A DNA stretch of 64,000 nucleotides from Bacteroidia bacterium (GTDB taxonomy: Bacteria > Bacteroidota > Bacteroidia > AKYH767-A > OLB10), in contig JAEUTI010000006.1 of NCBI GenBank assembly GCA_016788065.1, positions 51,016-115,015 on the forward strand, written 5' to 3'. Below, piece after piece: positions 57,636 to 64,000 of the stretch. The notes beneath the pieces are model-generated. The model was not told where the DNA came from. It saw only the letters and a program-made list of their open reading frames with translations, and did not search any database. Position 1 is the stretch's first letter. Every line of letters starts with the position of its first letter. The translations under genes were made by a program, and so were the position numbers.

Positions 57636-59108
57636 TCAATTCAAAAATACTTTCGAAAGTGGTATTACTGTATTTATGCCAAAAACAGCACGTTTTGAAA
57701 ATGTTGCTCTGTTTTGAGCCAGATTTCTTTCCTTATACACATTGAAAACGTCATCGACTTTAACAAATAATTCAAAATTAACTTTAGACTTAGAACTTTC
57801 TTCTTCTTGTACATTAAAAACAAGACTTACCTTAGGTTCATATGTTGGCAAGCTTTCCTGGCGATAATAAGCTGTGATGCCAAAACCTAATGAAACTACT
57901 TCAGATTTTGAGATTGGAGTCAAAAAGCTAATGTAAGGTTGAAACTCCCAAGTACTGTTAAAAGGTTTGTTTGTGATGTCAATAAGATTTTTTTTCTCTT
58001 CATAAACTAATGTACTATCTGTTGATCCTCCTTCATTGATAGCTAAAGTATAATCCTTTTTATCAGCAATTTCATAATCATTCTTCTTTCTGAGGTTTGC
58101 ACCAATTGCAAAATAATAACGATTTAGTATACACAAACTCCTGTCAAGATTTTTATACACCTGATTATAAGCAAGTGAAAACTCCCATTTTTCGAAAATG
58201 CGTGTTCCTAGCTTTTCATAAAAATAATAATTATCATTAAAAGTTGCAAATTTAACTTTAGAATATTTAATATTACCACTTATCCAGCCGAGTCGTATAG
58301 ATGAAACTACCTCCTGATTAATTTCTAAATCATACAAATCATTAGCAAATTTATTTTTTAATTTATTTCTAATTTCCCGATTTTTTTCGCGTAATTGAAA
58401 TTCGTCAATTAAAGAAGAAAGTTTAGTTTGTTCATCAATCCCTTTAATATATGTTTCATCGAACTTTGCAATCGAATCAGCCTCTTTAAACTTCTGATAA
58501 AGGTCAAGGTATTTCAACTTATAATATTTACTATAATAAAGTTGTTGAGTTTTGAAGTACGATTTTCTTTTCGTTTCCAATTTACTTATTTCCTCTTTTG
58601 TTCGTTTAGATTTGATACTTGAAAATTTGGACGGAGTTATGGAAAATGAACCTATATAAGTTACTCCTGGCTTTAAATCTCCATTATTGAATAAAACTGC
58701 AACACTTTCTGATGCGCCAGCTTCAATTCCAAAACCTAAATATAGCCAATCTTCCGTGCGAAGAGTAAAATTCAGATTGGTTTTCGTCTCATTAGATGCA
58801 TTCTTCAAAGTTATCGCTGTGCCTTCATAAATATGTTCTTTTCCGGTATTAATTTTGGCTACCTGTTTTCCATAGTAAATATCCTTAACAAGCGGAGATA
58901 AAAACAGGCGCTTCCCATCCTGATATCTATCTGAAGCCAATGCTTTATTTGTTTTTGCTTCTACGGTATCAATGTAACTTACCATTGAATCCGCCAATGC
59001 TGAAACCTTTGGAATGCTTTGCCTCAGTTCTTCCAAATTATATTTCTGAGCACTTAAGTTTTCAGCTATTAAAAATAGCATGATTGACATGAGAAGATGT
59101 TTTTTCAT
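57636..59108 (-). CDS. Secreted/outer-membrane protein of unknown function
   Basis: The 490-residue protein has a signal peptide (MKKHLLMSIMLFLIAENLSAQ) and a strand-rich domain to ~residue 160. A Lys/Glu-rich helical or coiled-coil stretch (~165-250) follows, then a C-terminal region of alternating strands with aromatic girdle-like residues ending in NTVIPLSKVFLN, which suggests an outer-membrane barrel. Not recognised as a family. It is divergent from the peptide cluster and shares the 296-bp region with it. Confidence 0.6.
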   Translation of the reverse strand: MKKHLLMSIMLFLIAENLSAQKYNLEELRQSIPKVSALADSMVSYIDTVEAKTNKALASDRYQDGKRLFLSPLVKDIYYGKQVAKINTGKEHIYEGTAITLKNASNETKTNLNFTLRTEDWLYLGFGIEAGASESVAVLFNNGDLKPGVTYIGSFSITPSKFSSIKSKRTKEEISKLETKRKSYFKTQQLYYSKYYKLKYLDLYQKFKEADSIAKFDETYIKGIDEQTKLSSLIDEFQLREKNREIRNKLKNKFANDLYDLEINQEVVSSIRLGWISGNIKYSKVKFATFNDNYYFYEKLGTRIFEKWEFSLAYNQVYKNLDRSLCILNRYYFAIGANLRKKNDYEIADKKDYTLAINEGGSTDSTLVYEEKKNLIDITNKPFNSTWEFQPYISFLTPISKSEVVSLGFGITAYYRQESLPTYEPKVSLVFNVQEEESSKSKVNFELFVKVDDVFNVYKERNLAQNRATFSKRAVFGINTVIPLSKVFLN

Positions 59109-59174
59109 AGGATTGATTGATTTAATAAAGTTCTTTTTGATATCCTCAAAATTAGAATAGTGCGGTTAACCCCT

Positions 59175-59205
59175 ACCCCGTATTTTTCCCCCGTATTTAT
59201 ACCTG
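59175..59205. promoter_or_regulatory. Tandem CCCCGTATTT element in the divergent region
   Basis: Two direct copies of CCCCGTATTT start at about 59176 and 59189, 13 bp apart, and the second is extended to CCCCCGTATTTATACC. The reverse complement of the extended form also occurs near 3404-3420. Its position, ~200 bp upstream of the first precursor peptide and ~70 bp from the divergent gene, makes it a candidate operator. The promoter of the peptides may be TAATTTTAC at 59375-59383, a weak -7 match. Confidence 0.4.
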
Positions 59206-59404
59206 CCCGAAAAGCTGCATTGGAGAAAATCCATCCTCATTTACAGGGAGATCATAGAAAAGTTAACTGTATTATTGTCTTTTAAGGCTACATTCAAAGT
59301 CTTATCTATTTGATTTTCCATGTATTACGGTTACATACCACCAAAGTAGTATGGAAGTCCCTTCGCTGGTTACGTAATTTTACTTCATCAAAAACAACAA
59401 CACC

Positions 59405-59563
59405 ATGATAACAGAAACATTAATGATCTTCCTCACAACAGTAATGAGTATGAATCAACCGGCAGAAATAAATAAATCCTCGGTAAAACAACAAACAGAA
59501 GTTAAACAAGCAATTACCGAAACAGCGCCTGCATTGCTCAGAGGAGGATGGGACCGTAACTAA
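59405..59563 (+). CDS. Putative RiPP precursor peptide 1 (ends GGWDRN)
   Basis: A 52-residue ORF. The leader MITETLMIFLTTVMSMNQ is hydrophobic and shared with the two following ORFs; the middle is polar (KSSVKQQTEVKQ); the end is ALLRGGWDRN. Paralogy with its two neighbours in both ends but not the middle is the pattern of precursor peptides, with a leader recognised by an enzyme and a C-terminal core. It contains no Cys and the terminal residue is Asn. 17 bp separate it from the second precursor. A secreted signal peptide reading is possible, but the hydrophobic stretch lacks an N-terminal positive charge. Confidence 0.8.
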   Translation: MITETLMIFLTTVMSMNQPAEINKSSVKQQTEVKQAITETAPALLRGGWDRN

Positions 59564-59580
59564 TACTAAAAATAGCAGCC

Positions 59581-59748
59581 ATGATCACAGAATCACTATT
59601 ACTGTTCCTTACTTCAATAATCAGTTTAAACCAGCCAGCAACGGCTGAAAAAAAGGAAGTAATTCATCCTGAAAAACAAATAGAAATTGTTCAAACACGC
59701 ACTGCCTCAAATTCAACCGGAATGCGCGGTGGCTGGGATCACAACTAA
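59581..59748 (+). CDS. Putative RiPP precursor peptide 2 (ends GGWDHN)
   Basis: A 55-residue ORF: MITESLLLFLTSIISLNQ leader, variable polar middle (EKKEVIHPEKQIEIVQ), C-terminus TGMRGGWDHN. The leader matches precursor 1 at M-I-T-E, the F-L-T triplet, the Ser at 15 and N-Q-P-A at 17-20. The third-base differences from its neighbours are numerous, so the duplication is old and the two ends have been kept by selection. Same strand and spacing as the other precursors. Confidence 0.8.
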   Translation: MITESLLLFLTSIISLNQPATAEKKEVIHPEKQIEIVQTRTASNSTGMRGGWDHN

Positions 59749-59809
59749 AATCTGATCTAAAAGTCAAATCACTACAACGAATCAATTCTAATATTTAAAA
59801 CAAATTGTT

Positions 59810-59983
59810 ATGATATCTGAAACTTTAATTATCTTTCTCACATCGGTGATGAGCTTGAATTCAATTCCCGAAAAGAGTAAAAAAGAACTGGAAAATAATC
59901 AACAACAAAATGGCAAAGCCCGTTCCGAACAACATCATCCCATAACTAATAATCAAAAGGGAGGCGGCTGGGACTACAATTGA
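59810..59983 (+). CDS. Putative RiPP precursor peptide 3 (ends GGWDYN)
   Basis: A 57-residue ORF: MISETLIIFLTSVMSLNS leader, very polar Asn/Gln/Lys-rich middle (ELENNQQQNGKARSEQHH), C-terminus NNQKGGGWDYN. The stop codon is followed after four bases by the ATG of the ThiF-like gene, so translation is probably coupled. As in precursors 1 and 2 the tail is Gly-Gly-Trp-Asp-x-Asn, with Tyr at the only variable position. Confidence 0.8.
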   Translation: MISETLIIFLTSVMSLNSIPEKSKKELENNQQQNGKARSEQHHPITNNQKGGGWDYN

Positions 59984-59987
59984 TTTT

Positions 59988-61019
59988 ATGTCGAAAAACA
60001 TTCGGATAAAACCCTATTTACACATTCTTGAAAAAGATGGTATTGTATCATTCATTAAGACATTGGATGAATCCATACGTATTCCTTCCGGAAAAATGAT
60101 TGACACCATTGTGTCTGTTATCCAGCAAAACTCAAACTATGATTCTGTTTGCGATGAACTAAGTAAGCACCTAAGCATAACGCTTCAAGAAGCAGAGCTG
60201 TTACTTGGTAAGTTTATTGAACTTGGAGTTTTAGAATGGGTTGATACAGTTAATCAAAATGAACCTGGTCGCTATCACCGACAGCAACTACTATTTGACA
60301 CTATAGCTCCTGTGGCAGATTCATCGACTGATCCATACCAACATAAACTATCAGATACACATATCATGATCCTTGGCATTGGTGGAATAGGCAACTATAT
60401 GGCTATGGCCTTTGCTGCTGCCGGAGTAGGAAAAATAACACTGGTTGACTTTGATGTGGTAGAATTATCAAATTTAAACAGACAAATTCTTTTCAGAGAA
60501 ATTGACATAGGAAAATCAAAAATAGCATCCGCAATAGCACACTTAAATTCATTAAACAGCACTATTGAACTGAAAGGTATTGAGACCAAAGTTCATTCTC
60601 AGGAAGAATTAGATATTCTGATTAATGATAACGGGCCAGTAAATTACCTGGTATTATCTGCAGACCATCCACCTCATCTGGTATTATGGGCCTCTGCCTT
60701 GTGTCAAAAGCATCAATTTAAATATGTAAAATGTGGCTACATGGCTTTTCAGGGATTGGTTGGCCCGTTGCTGGGGCCACAAACTAAACGCTACGAAGAA
60801 TTATTTGAATCGTGGAAAACAGTTATAGAAGCTCAACCGAAACATTTTAAATCACACAACGATTCATATATTGCACCAAGCATGGCAGCAACGAATGCCA
60901 TCCTGGCAAATATTGCAGCATTAGAAATTATCAAGGATATAACTGGCATAGCTTCATCAGCACTTACTGAGAAAAGACTGCTAGTTGATTTGAAAACAAT
61001 GGAAATATCATTCGGTTAA
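59988..61019 (+). CDS. ThiF/MccB-like adenylating enzyme with N-terminal peptide-recognition domain
   Basis: The 343-residue protein has two parts. Residues ~1-85 (strands IRIKPYLHILEKDG, SIRIPSG, then helices ending LLGKFIELGVLEW) have the winged-helix pattern of PqqD/RRE domains that bind RiPP leaders, as in MccB. Residues ~94-343 are an E1/ThiF fold: RYHRQQLLF, the ATP loop LGIGGIG (G130-G135), D154/D156 in LVDFDVVEL, SNLNRQ (161-166), K176 in GKSK and D226 in SADHP. The CxxC zinc pairs of MoeB and ThiF are absent (only C55, C239, C249). Relatives adenylate a peptide C-terminus; MccB does so at Asn. It lies four bases after precursor 3 and 12 bp before the kinase. Confidence 0.85.
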   Translation: MSKNIRIKPYLHILEKDGIVSFIKTLDESIRIPSGKMIDTIVSVIQQNSNYDSVCDELSKHLSITLQEAELLLGKFIELGVLEWVDTVNQNEPGRYHRQQLLFDTIAPVADSSTDPYQHKLSDTHIMILGIGGIGNYMAMAFAAAGVGKITLVDFDVVELSNLNRQILFREIDIGKSKIASAIAHLNSLNSTIELKGIETKVHSQEELDILINDNGPVNYLVLSADHPPHLVLWASALCQKHQFKYVKCGYMAFQGLVGPLLGPQTKRYEELFESWKTVIEAQPKHFKSHNDSYIAPSMAATNAILANIAALEIIKDITGIASSALTEKRLLVDLKTMEISFG

Positions 61020-61031
61020 AACCATAATATT

Positions 61032-62921
61032 ATGCATCAGAATCGACTGAAGAAATTTATTCTATCTATAGTTACGCTGACTTTTGTCTTAAGTCACTTT
61101 GTATTCTTATCTGTTGCGCAAATTCCATCGCCAGGAGCGGGAAACACCAATCCTGATGCAATTGATACGGCTTATTACAAAGATCAAATTCGAATAGCAG
61201 GGGATTTCGTGAATGCGTCGGAATTTGACAGTTGTCTGATGATTTGCAATGGCAATGTAACAGAACTGACGAAAAACTTAAAAGCTTTCAAAAATGAAAA
61301 AACACTGGAATACATTAATAAATACCTGATGCATTTTTACAAATTAAGAGGTATTTCATATCAATTATTGTCCAAATATCCGGAATCTCTTAAAGAGCAG
61401 CAGCTGTATTTGAAACAGGCAGAAAAAATTAATAGCATTAAAGACATTGGAGCTGCGTATACTTACATCGCCTACACCCATCGGGAGATGGAGGATTACA
61501 AAACAGCCTTGCAGTATAATTCAAAAGCAATATCGATTTTACAAAACACTCCTTACCGAGGCAGTTATGCCAATGCCCTTTGCGGGAAAAGTACACTATA
61601 TTATGATTTAGATCTGAGCATCGACAGTGCCATGCAATTTTTACAGGAGGGCTTGAAAATATATAAAGAAGTTGGAGACTATAATAACTATACGAATGGG
61701 GTTTTAAGCTTATGCGAACAAAAATTCAAGGCCAACAAGCAGCAAGATTGTAGCGTATGGCTGGCGAGTATATCCGAATATATCAATGAATTTGAAAATC
61801 CTGCGCAACAAGCTCAGTATTACGCTTATTTAGGAAGGGTAGAATTTGAAAAAGGTAATATTAAAGCAGCTTCAAAACATTTTCAAACCGGGTATGATTA
61901 CGCCAAAGTATCAGAAAATGCTTATAACATGTTCGGCACTTCAAAATATATTGCTCTGAGCATGGCTGCTTCGGGACAATATGCAGAATCAATTAAAATG
62001 ATTGATAAGTGTGTTGATCACTATTCAGATGATATTAACACTGAAAAAGCAAGAGAACTAAATTCCATTTCACTAAAATTTGAATTTGAGAAAGAAAAGG
62101 AATTCCAAAAGGCTGAATTTGCAAAGCAGGCTGCTGTTGCTGAAGAAAAGGTAAAGCGAACGACGTTGATCCGAAATGTAGCAATCGCAGGATTAGCTTT
62201 TGTAATTGCTGTGGCAGTTATTTTATTCCGATTAAATAAAAAACTTCGAATATCATATACTAAGTTACATGAAACGCAGGCGACGCTGGTAATGACCGAA
62301 AAGCAACGTGCAGAACAACATGTCAGAGTAAATATAGCAAGAGATATTCATGATGAACTTGGTTCTGGTTTAACACGTATTACCATGCTCAGTGGATTAG
62401 CACGTAAAAAATTGCACAGTCAACCGGAGGCAGTAGATGAATCACTTTCTAAAATTACACAGTACTCCCGTCAGGTTAGTGCATCTTTAAATGAAATTGT
62501 CTGGGCCGTGAACCCTCAAAGTGATACTATTGAAGGTCTGGGGACGTATATGAAAACCTATGCACAAAAGTATTTAGATGATATAGGAATTTCCTATCAG
62601 TTGCATTTCCCCGAAAAATATGAATCGATTCCATTAGATCCGGAAAAGCGGAGAAATATATTCTTAATCCTCAAGGAATCGCTTAACAATGCAGCAAAAT
62701 ATTCGAATGCAACTGAAATTATCATAAATTTAAATATTACAGGAAATATTCTGGAGTTGATTATTTCAGACAATGGAATTGGTATGGATACCGGAATTAC
62801 CTCAACCGGCAATGGGTTGAATAATATGAATCATCGAATGGCTCAAATAGGTTTTAACTATACCATTGAATCTGAGCCTGACAAAGGTTGTACTATAAAA
62901 GTTGACGGAAAATTATTCTGA
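61032..62921 (+). CDS. TPR-sensor histidine kinase (HisKA_3)
   Basis: The 629-residue protein has an N-terminal signal/anchor (to ~LSVAQ) and an extracytoplasmic TPR-like helical domain (~35-350; e.g. AAYTYIAYTHREMEDYKTAL, YYAYLGRVEFEKGNIKAASKHF). A transmembrane helix (~378-399, NVAIAGLAFVIAVAVILF), a coiled coil, a HisKA_3 region with phospho-His in ARDIHDELGSGL (~439) and a HATPase domain (KESLNNAAKYSN, SDNGIGMD, GNGLNNMNHRM) complete it. TPR sensors of this kind usually bind peptides or proteins, fitting a role in sensing the products of the adjacent precursors. It is the second gene in a tight operon, 8 bp from the regulator. Confidence 0.85.
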   Translation: MHQNRLKKFILSIVTLTFVLSHFVFLSVAQIPSPGAGNTNPDAIDTAYYKDQIRIAGDFVNASEFDSCLMICNGNVTELTKNLKAFKNEKTLEYINKYLMHFYKLRGISYQLLSKYPESLKEQQLYLKQAEKINSIKDIGAAYTYIAYTHREMEDYKTALQYNSKAISILQNTPYRGSYANALCGKSTLYYDLDLSIDSAMQFLQEGLKIYKEVGDYNNYTNGVLSLCEQKFKANKQQDCSVWLASISEYINEFENPAQQAQYYAYLGRVEFEKGNIKAASKHFQTGYDYAKVSENAYNMFGTSKYIALSMAASGQYAESIKMIDKCVDHYSDDINTEKARELNSISLKFEFEKEKEFQKAEFAKQAAVAEEKVKRTTLIRNVAIAGLAFVIAVAVILFRLNKKLRISYTKLHETQATLVMTEKQRAEQHVRVNIARDIHDELGSGLTRITMLSGLARKKLHSQPEAVDESLSKITQYSRQVSASLNEIVWAVNPQSDTIEGLGTYMKTYAQKYLDDIGISYQLHFPEKYESIPLDPEKRRNIFLILKESLNNAAKYSNATEIIINLNITGNILELIISDNGIGMDTGITSTGNGLNNMNHRMAQIGFNYTIESEPDKGCTIKVDGKLF

Positions 62922-62929
62922 CTAGCAGT

Positions 62930-63565
62930 ATGAAAAAGATCAAAGTAGTTATAGTAGAAGATGACCAGGAGATAAGAAAACTCGTGGAGGAGATTTTGTC
63001 TTATGAAGACGATATAGAATTCGTCAGATCCTATAGTAATGGGGAGAATTTTCTTAAGGCTTTCAATGACATAACATGTGATGTTGTATTAATGGATATA
63101 AATATGCCGGGTAAAAATGGCATTGAAGTTATTGCAGAAGCTAAACCCAAACGACCTGAAGTACAGTTTTTAATAAGTACTGTTTTTGAAAACCCCCAAT
63201 ATATTTTTAACGCTTTATGCAGTGGAGCAACCGGCTACCTTATAAAAAATACTACCGGTGATCATTTGGTTGCGGCCATCCGTGAAGTTATGAATGGTGG
63301 TTCGCCCATGAGTACGCAAATTGCGCGATTGGTAGTAAGTTCATTTACAGCTAAGCCTACGGGAGGAGTACATGATGGTCAGCTTACTACACGGGAAAAA
63401 GAAATTCTGGATTTACTTGCCGGAGGATTAATGTACAAAGAAATTGCTGCCAGAAAGAACATTAGTGTGGAAACTGTGCGTAAACATGCAAGAAACATAT
63501 ACGAAAAACTGCAGGTAACTACACGAATGGAAGCCATTCAAAAAGTGTACCCAAAAGGCCAATAA
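62930..63565 (+). CDS. NarL/LuxR-type response regulator
   Basis: The 211-residue protein has a receiver domain with VEDDQE, phospho-acceptor D56 in VLMDINMPG and the conserved K in YLIKNTTGD, then a LuxR-type HTH (TTREKEILDLLAGGLMYKEIAARKN, VETVRKHARNIYEKL). It lies 8 bp after the kinase and is certainly its partner. The layout is close to that of the regulator at 30639, but this pair is linked to the peptide genes. It ends in a strong terminator. Confidence 0.9.
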   Translation: MKKIKVVIVEDDQEIRKLVEEILSYEDDIEFVRSYSNGENFLKAFNDITCDVVLMDINMPGKNGIEVIAEAKPKRPEVQFLISTVFENPQYIFNALCSGATGYLIKNTTGDHLVAAIREVMNGGSPMSTQIARLVVSSFTAKPTGGVHDGQLTTREKEILDLLAGGLMYKEIAARKNISVETVRKHARNIYEKLQVTTRMEAIQKVYPKGQ

Positions 63566-63598
63566 AAAAAAGGCGGCAGAAAAATCTGCCGCCTTTTT
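63566..63598. terminator. Bidirectional terminator
   Basis: AAAGGCGGCAGA, AAAA, TCTGCCGCCTTT with A and T runs on either side, between the response regulator and the convergent T9SS gene. It marks the end of the peptide operon. Confidence 0.9.
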
Positions 63599-63615
63599 AG
63601 TTAACCATTTTTACT

Positions 63616-64000
63616 TTACTGAACAGTAACGCGAATTTGTTTTGTGAATCCGGTTTCTGATTTTACAGTTAACAGATATACACCTTTTGCATAGGTGCTT
63701 ACATCCAGTTTCGAATCATTTCTACCTTCAGTTGCAGCAATTGCTTGTTGAAGCATTACGCGTCCGGTAAGATCTGTCATCGTTAATGAATAGTTTCCTG
63801 CACTCAGGGTATTCATCTCAACTGTAAGCTCTGTGCTAACTGGGTTTGGATAAGCAACGACTTCAGCTGTAGGAAGAATGCTGGATGAGTTACGGCAGGT
63901 AACATTCACAAGTCGTGTTTTCGTACCTGAGTTACCACATGCATTAGATGCTGTTACGCCAACTGCACCACTGTTCATTCCCCAATCAACTGTTAATGTT
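63616..64000 (-). CDS. C-terminal end of a T9SS type A secreted protein (partial)
   Basis: The frame is open to the right edge (…TLTVDWGMNSGAVGVTASNACGNSG), so the Met at 63978 is not the start. What is visible is the end of an Ig-like repeat of the same type as in the 1066-residue metalloprotease, a Cys-containing linker (LVNVTCRNSS) and a complete T9SS type A domain (VVAYPNPVSTELTVEM … GVYLLTVKSETGFTKQIRVTVQ). The upstream architecture lies outside the window. Confidence 0.85.
   Translation of the reverse strand, partial: TLTVDWGMNSGAVGVTASNACGNSGTKTRLVNVTCRNSSSILPTAEVVAYPNPVSTELTVEMNTLSAGNYSLTMTDLTGRVMLQQAIAATEGRNDSKLDVSTYAKGVYLLTVKSETGFTKQIRVTVQ

Noticed and set aside
59405..59983. Peptides as ubiquitin-like modifiers with a masked Gly-Gly (E1/ThiF context)
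   Set aside because: A ThiF-fold E1 and Gly-Gly near the C-terminus fit, but 52-57 residues with a hydrophobic leader and a low-complexity middle are too short and unstructured for a beta-grasp fold, and no E2 or JAB-type protease gene is present.
59405..61019. Thiazole/oxazole (TOMM) or lasso peptide cluster
   Set aside because: No YcaO, dehydrogenase, B-protease or asparagine-synthetase-like cyclase is encoded nearby, the cores lack Cys/Ser/Thr runs, and no Gly1-to-Asp/Glu7-9 ring geometry is available at the C-terminus.
1..64000. tRNA, rRNA or riboswitch genes
   Set aside because: No cloverleaf with a TTCGANTC-type arm, no rRNA-like conserved stretch and no recognised riboswitch core was noticed by eye; a covariance-model scan would be needed to be certain.

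Overview
The window looks like a chromosomal segment of a Bacteroidota bacterium, probably an environmental member. It encodes eight secreted proteins with type IX secretion (T9SS) C-terminal sorting domains: seven of type A and one of the CHU/gliding type B. Many lipoproteins and signal-peptide proteins follow Bacteroidota conventions, starts lack obvious Shine-Dalgarno sequences, and several genes carry the TAnnTTTG -7 element, one with a perfect TTTG-N19-TAnnTTTG. No tRNA, rRNA, CRISPR array or phage module was recognised.

Layout. 0-1.5 kb: the end of a truncated gene and a decayed IS3-family element. 1.7-3.2 kb: a T9SS cargo protein. 3.6-18.3 kb: about seventeen short, A+T-rich, functionally unrelated genes, all on the + strand. 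Most have their own intergenic region, and two families of related intergenic repeats recur between them, so the stretch resembles a cassette-like accessory region. It includes a serine hydrolase, a metallophosphoesterase, a YcxB-like protein, a transglutaminase-like protein, a leucine-rich-repeat gene broken by one stop codon, a propeller lipoprotein, a small tyrosine phosphatase-like protein and a MntA/HepT toxin-antitoxin pair. 18.4-23.4 kb: an AraC regulator with an aldo/keto reductase, a DoxX-like protein with a Cys-rich tail, a PagL-like deacylase and an alpha/beta-hydrolase lipoprotein. 23.4-24.6 kb: a compound repeat block, with a related inverted block at 30.3-30.6 kb.

24.7-43.6 kb: a Pro/Arg/Lys-rich repeat protein, a cytochrome P460-like lipoprotein, a large reprolysin-like metalloprotease, a two-component pair with a propeller sensor, and two large adhesin-like T9SS proteins, one over 2,100 residues. 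43.9-54.3 kb: Ada DNA repair, a YdjM-like membrane hydrolase, a second AraC regulator, a YdeI/DUF1801 protein, an NTF2-like protein, a TMEM175-like channel, a T9SS type B protein and a class V aminotransferase. Hairpin terminators separate many of these units.

The most interesting locus is 59.4-63.6 kb. Three tandem, unannotated 52-57 residue peptides share a hydrophobic N-terminal leader, a variable middle and an almost invariant C-terminus GGWDxN (x = R, H or Y), always ending in Asn. Four bases after the third lies a 343-residue ThiF/MccB-like adenylating enzyme whose first ~85 residues look like a RiPP recognition domain. It is followed at 12 and 8 bp by a TPR sensor histidine kinase and a LuxR-type response regulator. 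Because MccB of the microcin C pathway adenylates a C-terminal Asn, the simplest reading is a Bacteroidota peptide system (peptide-nucleotide antibiotic or modified signalling peptide) coupled to its own two-component system. This is inference from architecture. No peptidase, exporter or immunity gene is visible inside the window.
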